This document shows positions 27,324-35,793 of a DNA stretch of 64,000 nt, piece by piece. Under the pieces are notes generated by a model that saw nothing but the letters and a program-made list of their open reading frames with translations, was not told the DNA's origin and ran no database searches. The DNA is taken from positions 1 to 64,000 of the forward strand of contig MKJX01000099.1 in the NCBI GenBank assembly GCA_001942415.1, written 5' to 3'. Origin of the DNA: Pseudonocardia sp. CNS-139. Its GTDB lineage: Bacteria; Actinomycetota; Actinomycetes; Mycobacteriales; Pseudonocardiaceae. A program made the position numbers and the translations under genes. Positions within the stretch are counted from its first letter, which is position 1, and every line of letters starts with the position of its first letter.

Positions 27324-28113
27324 GTGACGATCACGGGTGTGGTGTTCCGGCCGCAGTCACCGCCCGAGCGGCTGCGCGACGTCGTCCGCGCCGCGGACGC
27401 GGCGGGGCTGGCCGAGCTGTGGCTGTGGGAGGACTGCTTCCTGGAGGGCGGGCTGACGGCCGCCACCGCGGCGCTGGCCTGGAGCGAGCGGCTGCGGGTC
27501 GGGATCGGGCTGCTGCCGGTGCCGCTGCGCAACCCGGCGCTGGCCGCGATGGAGATCGCGACGGTCGAGCGCCTGTTCCCCGGGCGGTTCCTGCCCGGGC
27601 TCGGCCACGGGGTGCTCGACTGGATGGGGCAGGTCGGGGCCCGCGTCGCGTCGCCGATGACGCTGCTGCGCGAGCACACCGGCGCCGTGCGCGACCTGCT
27701 GCACGGGCGCACGCTCGACGTCGACGGGACGTACGTGCACCTCTCCGGCGTGGCGCTGGACTGGCCGCCCGCCGCGGCGCCGCCGGTGCTCGTCGGGGCC
27801 CGCGGGCCGCGGACCGTGCGGCTGGCCGGCGAGATCGCGACGGGGTGCTGCTCGACTCCGGGCTGACGGCCGAGCAGGTCGGGGCCGCTGTGCGACTCGC
27901 CGCCGAGGGCCGGGAGGCGGCCGGCCGCACGGGCGAGCCCTTCCGCACCACCGTCTACGTCGAGGTGGACCCGGCCGGCCCTGCGCTCTCGGCACGGGTG
28001 CCGACACGGCGGCGGCGTTCGGCGAGGCCGGGGCCGACGCGGTGGTCTTCCAGGCCCCGGGCGACCACCCCGACCCGGAGCCGCTGATCGCGGCCTGCGC
28101 GGCGGTGCGGTAG
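27324..28113 (+). CDS. LLM-class flavin-dependent oxidoreductase (two frameshifts)
   Basis: About 263 residues of a luciferase-like monooxygenase, a TIM-barrel family using FMN or F420. GVVFRPQSPPERLRDVVRAA, LWLWEDCFLEGGLTAATAAL and GRFLPGLGHGVLDWMGQVG are family features. Frame changes near 27845 and 27990; the corrected end reads AGADAVVFQAPGD and stops at 28113. Start GTG 27324. It is divergent from the amidotransferase gene with about 120 bases between them, and convergent with the toxin gene. Substrate unknown. Confidence 0.87.
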
Positions 28114-28122
28114 GGCGGCGGT

Positions 28123-28171
28123 GTGGTCTGGACGGCGGTGTGGTCGGGGCGGCGGAGCGCTACCAGACCAC
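28123..28171. terminator. possible terminator between LLM and VapC genes
   Basis: GTGGTCTGG at 28123-28131 pairs with CCAGACCAC at 28163-28171, the second arm reaching into the end of vapC. A near-direct repeat of GGCGGTGTGGTC also lies in the loop. It is placed at the convergent end of the two genes. Confidence 0.5.
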
Positions 28172-28555
28172 CTGCACCCCGGGGAAGTCGGCGAGCGCGC
28201 GGTCGGCCGTGACCAGCGGGAGCGTCTCGACCATGCACTGCGCGGCGATCATCCGGTCGAACGGGTCGCGGTGCTCCCACGAGAGGGAGCCGGCCGTCAG
28301 CGCGTGCTGCGAGCTGATCGGCAGCTCGCGGGCCCGCAACCGTCTCAGGTGCTCGGCGTAGCCGTGCACCACGGCCTGCGCCGAGTGAAGCCTGCCGAGC
28401 CGGAACTTCGTGCCGATCTCCCACGCGGAGGCGGCCGAGACGACGAGGTCGGTGCCGGGGTCGCGGATGCGGTCGACCGTCGCGTCGGGGACGCGGTCCG
28501 GGTCGAGCAGCACCCACAGCAGGGCGTGCGTGTCGAGCAGGAGCGACGAGGTCAC
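28160..28555 (-). CDS. PIN-domain toxin, VapC type
   Basis: A 131-residue PIN-domain protein: LLLDTHALLWVLLDP carries the first acidic residue, SAASAWEIGTKFRLG the second, and HRDPFDRMIAAQC with ADRALADF the others, giving the four-acid metal site of a ribonuclease. In VapBC-like modules this toxin cleaves RNA such as tRNA when its antitoxin is degraded. GTG 28555 overlaps the antitoxin stop as GTGA, the normal antitoxin-first coupling. Confidence 0.9.
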   Translation of the reverse strand: MTSSLLLDTHALLWVLLDPDRVPDATVDRIRDPGTDLVVSAASAWEIGTKFRLGRLHSAQAVVHGYAEHLRRLRARELPISSQHALTAGSLSWEHRDPFDRMIAAQCMVETLPLVTADRALADFPGVQVVW

Positions 28556-28844
28556 TCCCACCGGGCCACCTCCTCGTCGGCAGCGGTTCGAAGAAGGCAT
28601 CCGGCACTGCCCCGGGCACGAACCCGACCGGCCGCGCCCCCACTGTCACCGGCTCCCTGCGGGACTCCGTCGCCTCGGCCCGCTCCGCGAGCTCGATCAG
28701 CCGGTCGAGGTCGTCGGCAGCGATGATCGCGGCGACGCGGTGCCCGTGTTTCGTGAGGTAGACGGGCAGGTGGTCGGTGCGCACGCGATCGATGACCACG
28801 GCGAACTGCTCGCGGGCGGCGGAGATCGTGAGCATCTGGGTCAC
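28552..28844 (-). CDS. Phd/YefM-family antitoxin (one indel)
   Basis: About 97 residues. The N-terminal DNA-binding region MLTISAAREQFAVVIDRV followed by VYLTKHGHRVAAIIAADDL is the Phd/YefM fold. Near 28576 one base is missing; adding it gives a C-terminus ending in VARWE with a TGA overlapping the toxin start, as expected for such pairs. Either GTG 28844 or ATG 28835 may be the start. Upstream (28845-28885) GTACGA-type half-sites repeat and could be the autoregulatory operator; this is only suggestive. Confidence 0.85.
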
Positions 28845-28891
28845 GCGTCGAATCGTACCGAATGGCGCGAGTTCAGTACAGTTCGTACAAA

Positions 28892-31455
28892 TCAGCGCAG
28901 AACCCAGGTGTCCTTCGCCCCGCCACCCCGCGACGAGTTCACGATCAGGCTCCCGGCCGGCGCCACCCGGCTGAGCGCGGCCGGCGCCACGTCCACGGCC
29001 GTGCGGTCGCCCGCCCGCGACTGGAACGCGAACGCCCGCAGGTCCACCGCGCGCGGCTCCAGCCGCTCGCCGTCGAACGTCGGGTGCGTCGAGAGCTGCA
29101 CGACGTCCTGGGCCACCCAGCCCGCGGGGTTCGCGCGCACCGCGTCGGCGAGCGCCGCCAGCTCCGCGCGCCCGGCGTCCGGGCCGATCACGATCCCGGC
29201 ACCGCCGTAGCCGTCCACGGGCTTGAGCACCAGCTCGCCGAGCCGGTCGAGCACCTCGGCCCGGCGCTCCGGGTCGACGCACGGGTAGGTCGGCACGTTC
29301 GGCAGCAGCGCGTCCTCGCCGAGGTAGTACCGGATCATGTCCGGGACGTAGGCGTAGACGAGCTTGTCGTCGGCCACCCCGTTGCCCGGCGCGTTGAGCA
29401 CGGCGACCGCGCCGCGGGCCATCGCGTTGCACAGCGCACGCCCGATCGGGCGCAGGTCGGCGCCGGTCGCGGCCAGCAGCTCGCGCTCGTCGATGCGCCG
29501 GTAGAGCGCGGAGAGCCGGCGCCGGGCGCCCACACCCACCAGGTGCACGCCGTCCTCGGTGACCTGCAGGTCCCGCGGCGTCACGACCGGCACGCCCATG
29601 CGCTCGGCGAGCAGCCGGTGCTCGAAGAACGCCGAGTCGGACGGCCCGGCCGAGAGCAGCGCGACCGCGTCGTGGCCGGGGTCGTCCGGCTCGGTGGCCG
29701 AGAGCAGCGTCGAGCGCAGCATGCCCGGCACCGGCTCCAGCCCCACGACGCCGGCCGGCGGCTCCAGGTCGGGCATGACACTCCGGATGAGCCGCCTGCT
29801 CATGATCGAGTAGCCGATCCCGGACGGCACCCGGAGGTTGTCCTCCAGCACGAGCCAGTGCTCGGCCCGGTCACGCACGAGGTCGATGCCCGCCACCGCG
29901 ACGCGCACCGCGTCGGGCGGGACGAGCCGGCCGATCCGGCTGCGGCCCGGCGCGGCGTCCACGACGTGCGCCGGGACCACGCCGTCGGCGACGATCCGGC
30001 GCTCGCCGTAGACGTCGCGCAGGAACGCCTCCAGCGCCCGGACGCGCTGGCCGAGCCCGGCGGAGAGGCCCGCCCAGTCGTCGGACGTGACGATCCGCGG
30101 CACGAGGTCCAGCGGGAAGAGCCGGTCGGCCTCCCCGTCGCCCACCCGGAACGTCACGCCGCGGGCGCGCTGCTCGGTGTGCAGCGCCGACCGGGCGGCG
30201 ACCAGCCCGCGCGGACCGAGCCGGTCGAGCGTGCGGAACATCCAGCCGTAGTGCGGCAGCACCGTGCCGCCGGCGCTGACGGCCTCGTCGAACCGGTCGC
30301 CCGTGTCGTAGCCGGCGAGCAGCCGCGGGGTCAGCGGGACGGTCGGCGCCGGCTCGGCGATGGGCGTCCGGCCCTGGGTGGCGGCGACCAGCGCGTCGAC
30401 GACGTCGGTCAGCTCGCCGCGGCGCCCGGCCACCCGGCGCTGGCGGGCGGCGGCGCTGCCCCGCGCGAGCGTGGCCTGCGACAGCTGCAGCACGTGCTCC
30501 CAGTCGCCCGTCTCCTCCAGGTACGGCCGCAGCTGCTGGACGAGCTGCCCGATGAGCAGCGGCGGGGCGACCAGGGTCGGGCCGGTGACGTCGACGAGGT
30601 CGCCCTCCAGCCCGGAGCGCGCGGCCCGCCAGCTCGCCGCGCGCAGCAGCTCGTGGCGCGACTCGGGCAGCGGGAGGCCGGCGTCGAGGTCGGCGCGGGC
30701 CATCGCGACCAGCGCCCGGAAGAGCCCCGCGACGAGCACCACGTCGTCGACCTCGGGGCACGCGTCGCACACCCGCAGCTCGACCGTCGGCAGGTGGGCG
30801 CTCGGCCGGATGTCGAAGTAGACCATCCCCGGGTCGCTGATCGTGCCCGACGCGATGAGCTGGGCGACCAGCGTGTCGTAGTCGGCGGCCGTCTCGACGT
30901 GCGCGGGCGGGCCCGCGGTCGGCCAGCGCGACCAGACCATCGACCGGAAGCTCGCGTAGCCGGTGTCGCTCCCGTTCCAGTACGGCGAGCTCGCCGAGAT
31001 CGCCAGCAGGACCGGCAGGTACGGCGCCACCCGCCGCACGACCTGCACGGCCGTGTCCCGGTCCGGCACGTCGACGTGCACCTGTGCGCCGCAGATGTGC
31101 TGCTCGCGCACGAGCATCTGGTACTCGTGCTGCATGCGCTCGTAGCGGGCGCCCGCCGAGATCGCGTCGCCGTCCGGGTCGGCGAGCGGGACGGTGCCGG
31201 CCGCGACCACCCCCAGCCCGAGCGGCGCGGCGACCGACTCCAGCTTGGCCCGCAGCCGGCGCAGGTGCCCTGGAGCTCGTCGAGCGTGCCGCAGACCGGC
31301 GTGTTCGTCTCGACGAGCGACCGCTGCAGCTCCGGCGCGAACTCGGCGCCGTCGAGGCGGGCGAGCAGCGCGTCGACCTCGGGCGCGGCACGGCGCGTCT
31401 CGAGGTCGACGACGTGGAACTCCTCCTCCACGCCGAGCAGAGGGAGGTCGCTCAT
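28892..31455 (-). CDS. carboxylate-amine ligase / circularly permuted ATP-grasp fusion (frameshifted)
   Basis: About 855 residues. The N-terminal half is a GCS2/YbdK-type glutamate-cysteine-ligase-like domain (LLGVEEEFHVVD; after a frame change near 31270, HICGAQVHVDVPDRDTA and VELRVCDACPEVDDV). The C-terminal half, from about PHYGWMFRTL, is the circularly permuted type-2 ATP-grasp domain (AHWLVLEDNLRVPSGIGYS is split as LEDNLRVPSGIGYS; LVLKPVDGYGGAGIVIGPD binds ATP). Both halves form peptide-like amide bonds in known relatives, so a two-step peptide or modified amino-acid synthesis is plausible, but no product is known for this fusion. It stands next to TA, TenA and amidotransferase genes. 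Confidence 0.87.
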
Positions 31456-31530
31456 CCGCGTGACGCTAGGAGGAATTTGTTACGAGGGTGCTGCCGGGAC
31501 GCGACTCCGTCGCCGGGCGGTCCCGGCCCG

Positions 31531-32175
31531 TCAGGTGTACGCGGCGTCGAAGAAGGCCAGCTCCAGGTCGACGGCCCGGACGAAGAGCCCCCGCACCCGC
31601 TCGCGGTGGGCGGCGTCGAGGCCGAACGCGACCCGGTCCAGCTCGGCGTGCAGGAACGCGACCCACGCCTCGAACGCCTGCCCGCTGTGCAGCTCGATCC
31701 ACTCCCGCTGGATCGGCTCGGCGGGCAGCGGGACGTCGTCGCGGGTGGCCCAGTCGAGGTAGAGCCACTCCGCGACGAGCAGCACGGCCAGGCAGGACGC
31801 GTAGTCGGCGCTGCGCCGCGCGGTGTCCATCAGCGCGGTGAACCCCTCCGTCGGCGACAGCAGCACGGGGTCGGTGCGGTCGGCGAGCGGCACGTCGAGC
31901 GCGTCGAGGGCGCGGGCGAAGAAGTCGTTCTCGGGGCCGGCCACCACGGCGAGCTGGCGGGCGTGCACGACTCGGGGCTCGACGGTGTCGGCGCACGCGA
32001 CCGCCGCGCCCATCAGCGCCACGAACGCGTCGAAGAACTGGTGGTCCTGCACGAGGTAGGTGCGCAGGACGCCCGGCGGCACCTCGCCGCGCCGGATCTC
32101 CCGCACGAACCGGTGGGCCACGGCGGCCTCCCACGTCGGTCCGGTCAGCTCCCGCAGCTCCACAGCGAACGTCAC
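31531..32175 (-). CDS. TenA/thiaminase-II family protein
   Basis: A 214-residue all-helical protein with YLVQDHQFFDAFVALMG and LLVAEWLYLDWAT, matching the active-site helices of TenA. The active-site cysteine of thiaminase II (usually in a YxxWxxxYxxxxF/C region) is not evident, which suggests the TenA_E or haem-oxygenase-like side branch. GTG 32175 overlaps the stop of the metallo-hydrolase gene as GTGA. TenA proteins salvage thiamin pyrimidines; here the coupling with an MBL-fold hydrolase and ComB is unusual. Confidence 0.82.
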   Translation of the reverse strand: MTFAVELRELTGPTWEAAVAHRFVREIRRGEVPPGVLRTYLVQDHQFFDAFVALMGAAVACADTVEPRVVHARQLAVVAGPENDFFARALDALDVPLADRTDPVLLSPTEGFTALMDTARRSADYASCLAVLLVAEWLYLDWATRDDVPLPAEPIQREWIELHSGQAFEAWVAFLHAELDRVAFGLDAAHRERVRGLFVRAVDLELAFFDAAYT

Positions 32176-32876
32176 CGGGTCGACCTTAGGGCCAGGCTCG
32201 CCAGGTACGCCCGCTGCTCCGCCACGAACGCCGGGTCGACCGGGTCGCCGTGGCCGGGCACGACCACCCGTGGTGCCAGGGCGAGGAGGGCGTCGAGGGT
32301 CGCCGGCCACTCGGCGAGCACGGCGTCGCCGAGGTCGGGCGGGGCGCCCTCCTCGACGAGGTCGCCGGCGAACACGACCTGCTGGTCCGGCACGTGGACG
32401 ACCAGGTCGTGGTCGGTGTGGCCGCGGCCGAGGTGCAGCAGGTGGGCGGTGCGGCCGCCGAGGTCGAGCGCGACGGGCGCAGCGGCGTCCGGGAGCGGCG
32501 GGTCGGTGGCGGCGAGGGCCGCGGCCGTGGTGGCGTCGCCGCGGTCGCGGTAGTGGCGCGTCCACTCCGCGCGCTGCGCGGCGGCCGTCGCCGCGAGCAC
32601 CTCCCGGCAGCGGGGCAGCGCGTGGACCGGCGCGCCCGGGAACGCCGACGTGCCGAAGCAGTGGTCGAAGTGGGCGTGCGTGATCGCGACGGCCGGCGGC
32701 AGCGGCGTCACCGCCCGGACCGCCGCGGCCAGCTCGGCGCCCTGCCGTTCGTCGCCGCGGGTGTCGACGACCAGCGCGCGTTCGGCCCCGAGCACGAGGC
32801 CGACCGTGAGGTCCAGCTCGGCGTAGCGGCGGGCGAGGACGCCGTCCCCGACCTCGACCCAGCGGCCCTCCGTCAA
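32172..32876 (-). CDS. metallo-beta-lactamase-fold hydrolase
   Basis: About 234 residues. THAHFDHCFGTSAF gives HxHxDH, HLGRGHTDHDLVVH the next histidine, VFAGDLVEEG the bridging aspartate, and VVVPGHGDPVD the last histidine, so the two-zinc site is complete. The likely start is TTG 32876, overlapping the ComB stop as TTGA. It sits in the middle of the comB-MBL-tenA run. The substrate is unknown; family members cleave thioesters, lactones or phosphodiesters. Confidence 0.87.
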   Translation of the reverse strand: MTEGRWVEVGDGVLARRYAELDLTVGLVLGAERALVVDTRGDERQGAELAAAVRAVTPLPPAVAITHAHFDHCFGTSAFPGAPVHALPRCREVLAATAAAQRAEWTRHYRDRGDATTAAALAATDPPLPDAAAPVALDLGGRTAHLLHLGRGHTDHDLVVHVPDQQVVFAGDLVEEGAPPDLGDAVLAEWPATLDALLALAPRVVVPGHGDPVDPAFVAEQRAYLASLALRSTR

Positions 32877-33612
32877 CGCTGCAGCAGCCCGTCGCGCAGC
32901 CGGGGCGCCACCGGGCTCGTGTCGGCCGCGGCGGCCAGCGCGACGTCGGCGCCGTAGCCGTCGGCGAGCAGCTCCCGCCCGGACGCGGTGGCGGCGAGCA
33001 CCGCCGACAGCCCGCGGGCCCGCGCCGCCGCGTACTGGGCGGCGGCCAGGTCGGCCTCCGGGGACCGGTCCTCCGGCGGGAGCGCGGCGGCGATGGCGCC
33101 GGCGCCGAGCGCGTCCTCGACGGCCACCCGCAGCGTGTCGCCCGGCCACCGCTCCCCGGCCGGGACGATCCCCACCGGCCCGCCGACGGCCGCGGCCGCC
33201 GCCGCGACGGCCGACGCGTTGCGCAGGCACCCCGCGAAGAGCACGGCCCCGCCCGCGGCGACGGTCGCGCAGAGCGTCGCGCCGTTGGGTGAGGGCAGGC
33301 CGATCCCGGTGCCGGGCGCGAGCCCCACCAGCGACGACGGGCGCAGCGACGGCCCGGGCCCGTCCCGCGGCCCGGCCGGCAGCAGCCCGAGCGAGCGCGC
33401 CTGCTCGGCCGCCGTGTCGGGGTCGCCGTGGCGCTGCGGGAGCACGGTGGCCCCGCGCCCGACCGCGACGTCCACCGCCGTGCAGAACGACAGCACGTCC
33501 ACCACGATCACGGCGGCGCACTCCTGGGCGAGCAGCTCGGCGCCTCCCGTCCCCACTCGAGGCGCACGCGGTGGTCGCGCTGGCGGTGCTCGGGCCGGAC
33601 GGTGACGCTCAT
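32873..33612 (-). CDS. comB: 2-phosphosulfolactate phosphatase-like protein (one frameshift)
   Basis: About 246 residues of the ComB family, named for the coenzyme M pathway enzyme that dephosphorylates 2-phosphosulfolactate. Features are AAVIVVDVLSFCTAVDVAVG, PNGATLCATVAAGG and AGERWPGDTLRVAVEDALGAGAI. The N-terminal MSVTVRPEHRQRDHRVRLEW is in another frame; the break near 33552 lies in a G run. ATG 33612 (or 33618) starts the gene. ComB homologues are common in bacteria that do not make coenzyme M, and neither comA nor comC is visible, so the substrate is open. Confidence 0.85.
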
Positions 33613-33684
33613 CGGCATGACCCTACTGGCCCCCGCACGGTGACCGCGGTGCTGCGAATCTCGCCCGACGTCGCAGCGCTGGTG

Positions 33685-33720
33685 GCCTCCTCGCAGCACG
33701 TCCACCGGCTGCGAGGAGGC
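33685..33720. terminator. 12-bp hairpin terminator for the hydrolase gene
   Basis: GCCTCCTCGCAG (33685-33696) pairs perfectly with CTGCGAGGAGGC (33709-33720), loop of 12. It lies 17 bases past the stop of the minus-strand hydrolase-membrane gene and before comB. Confidence 0.8.
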
Positions 33721-33736
33721 CCGGGGGGCTGCGAGG

Positions 33737-35100
33737 TCAGGGGAGGAGCAGGCCCCAGTACGCCGCCCAGGGGATGAAGACCGCCCCGGCCACCAGCAGG
33801 GGGAGCGACGCCCGGTCGCGCCGGCGGACGGCCAGCGCGACCGCCGCCGGCACCGCGACGACCGCCACCGCCTGCAGCGCCAGCCACAGCAGCGGGCGGC
33901 CGGCGACCATCGGGCCCGGGTCGAACGTGCGGCCCCGCGTCGCCTGGACGAAGCCCAGGTAGCCGAGCCCGCCGAGCATCGCGACGAGCCCGGCGCCGGC
34001 GAGCACCCGGGCCGAACGCGGGGTCGACGGTCCCCGGCGGCGCACCGCGCGCACGCCCGTGACCAGCCAGAACCCGCCGAACCCGATCAGCATGACGAGG
34101 AGCGCGCCCAGCTGCACCCACTCCGACTTGTACCAGGCCAGCGGCGGCACCCCGGCCGTCGGGCGGGCCTGGTCGCCGGTGCCCGCGACGGACGTCGGCG
34201 GCGCCGCGCCGGCCGCGACCGCGCCGACCCACGACGTCACCAGGTCGACGGTAGCCGGGCGCGAGGGCCGGGCCCCTGTCGAACCCGGTGGCCGTCGTCC
34301 GCAGGGAGTGCTCGGCGTCGGCGAACGTGCGCAGCGTGTAGTGCCGGTTGCCGCCCGCGTCGAGCGCGGCCCGGAAGCCCGCGACGCTCTCGACCGGCGG
34401 CGTCAGCCGGTCCTTCGCACCCCAGACGCCCAGCACCGGCACGGTCAGCGCGCGCAGCGGCGGCGCCGGGTCGTAGTAGGGCTCGGGGAACATCCCGAGG
34501 CCGGAGATCAGCCGGTAGAACGTGCGGGTGCTCGCGTCCACGAGCGAGCCCTCGACGCCGGCGTGGTGCATCTTGGCCTGGTCGCCCACGTCTGCTGGCG
34601 CAGCGGGGCCACCCCGTTCGCGCCCACGACCACGACGAACGCCGTCTCCGGAGCCCGGGACGCGGCGAGCGGTGCGACCCAGCCGCCCTCGCTGAACCCC
34701 CAGATCCCGACGGCGGACGGCGCCACCTCGGGCCGTCCGCGCAGCACCGCGGCCGCCGCGGCGGCGTCGTCGGCGAGCTGCGCGTAGGAGCGCTGGGTGA
34801 GCGAGTAGCCGACCGTCCGCTTGTCGTAGGTGAGCGTCGCGACGCCGGCCCGCGCGAACGCGGCGGCCTCCTCCCGGAGCTTCTCGCGCGGCCCGGTCCC
34901 GGCGCCGTGCACGAGCACCATCCGGGCAGGCCCGGGAGGGCGGCTTCGGGGACGTGCAGCGTCGCGGCGAGCGTCAGCCCGTCGCTGGTGGCGACGCTCA
35001 GCGCGACCTCCGCGACGCCCGGCTCGGGTGGCGGCGGGGGCGCCGACGTCAGGGCGAGGGCCGCGGCGACCGCGGCGAGTGACGTTCCTACTGCGTACAT
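33737..35100 (-). CDS. secreted/membrane alpha/beta hydrolase fused to C-terminal membrane domain
   Basis: About 454 residues after joining frames (changes near 34925, 34595 and 34245). A signal-anchor segment (MYAVGTSLAAVAAALALTS) is followed by SVATSDGLTLAATLHVPE, the oxyanion region MVLVHGAGTGPR, the nucleophile elbow GIWGFSEGGWVAPL, VLGVWGAKDRLTPP (acid) and FADAEHSLRTT (histidine). The C-terminal 130 residues hold four hydrophobic helices (LGALLVMLIGFGGFWLVTG and later). This couples an extracellular serine hydrolase to a membrane module, a pattern seen in some actinobacterial hydrolases. It is divergent from an ArsR-type gene with a palindrome between them. Confidence 0.8.
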
Positions 35101-35122
35101 GGCCGTCCATCCACAGAGAGAA

Positions 35123-35146
35123 GTTTGCAGAGAAATCTTTGCAAAC
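35123..35146. promoter_or_regulatory. palindromic operator in divergent promoter
   Basis: GTTTGCA (35123-35129) and TGCAAAC (35140-35146) are perfect inverted arms separated by ten A/T-rich bases, an unusually A/T-rich patch in this genome. It lies midway between the hydrolase start (35100) and the ArsR-type start (35170), so the regulator probably binds here and controls both genes. Confidence 0.65.
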
Positions 35147-35169
35147 ACAACCCTGCTAGGGTCGCCGCG

Positions 35170-35736
35170 ATGGCGGATCAGGGACAACCCCGAGAGCTCA
35201 CCGATCCCGCCGCCCTGAGGGCGCTCGGGCATCCGCTGCGGCAGCAGATCCTGCGGCGGCTGCGGCGCGACGGCCCGGCGACGTCGACGTCGCTCGCGCG
35301 GGCGCTCGGCGAGAACACCGGCGCCACCAGCTACCACCTGCGCAGGCTCGCCGAGCACGGGTTCGTCCACGAGCTGCCGGAGCGGGGCAGCGGCCGGGAG
35401 CGGTGGTGGGAGGCCCGTGAGCAGGACCTCCGGTTCCCGCGGCGCAGCCTCATGAGCGAGGAGGCGCGCGACGCGTTCGCGGAGCTGGGACGGCTGGAGG
35501 TGGCCGCGGACGTCGAGGCGTTCGCCCGGTTCCAGGAGCAGCGCGACGCGATGGGCGAGTGGGGCGACGCGCTGCTCTTCGCCCGCGGCGCGCTGCGGCT
35601 CACGGGCGAGGAGCTGCTGCGGTTCTGGAACGACTACATGGCCCTCTACCAGCGCTACGCCGACGAGACGCGGGAACCCGCCGACGGTGCGCGGCGGGTG
35701 CTCGTGCGGTTCGTCGCCTTCCCGGACGTCGACTAG
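35170..35736 (+). CDS. ArsR-type winged-helix transcriptional regulator
   Basis: A 188-residue protein. Residues 10-80 form the winged helix (PAALRALGHPLRQQILRRL, then STSLARALGENTGATSYHLR with the recognition helix, and LAEHGFVHEL). A further C-terminal helical region (EELLRFWNDYMALYQRYAD) resembles the longer ArsR-like regulators without metal-binding cysteines. Start ATG 35170. The adjacent palindrome and divergent hydrolase gene suggest local regulation; a ligand cannot be predicted. Confidence 0.87.
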   Translation: MADQGQPRELTDPAALRALGHPLRQQILRRLRRDGPATSTSLARALGENTGATSYHLRRLAEHGFVHELPERGSGRERWWEAREQDLRFPRRSLMSEEARDAFAELGRLEVAADVEAFARFQEQRDAMGEWGDALLFARGALRLTGEELLRFWNDYMALYQRYADETREPADGARRVLVRFVAFPDVD

Positions 35737-35793
35737 CCAACGGGAAGGCCGCCGCCCGGCCGGCCCCTCGACCCGGCCGGGCAGCGGCGAGGC

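Noticed and set aside
27324-28113. LLM protein as bacterial luciferase partner of the LuxC/E-like genes
   Set aside because: It is 23 kb away, lacks the LuxA/B length, and the LLM superfamily is abundant in actinomycetes with F420.
28862-31762. A 966-codon open frame opposite the ligase/ATP-grasp fusion
   Set aside because: Same bias artefact; the opposite strand carries clear conserved domains.
32873-33612. ComB homologue as evidence for coenzyme M biosynthesis
   Set aside because: No comA, comC or later genes are present and ComB-like proteins occur in many bacteria without coenzyme M.
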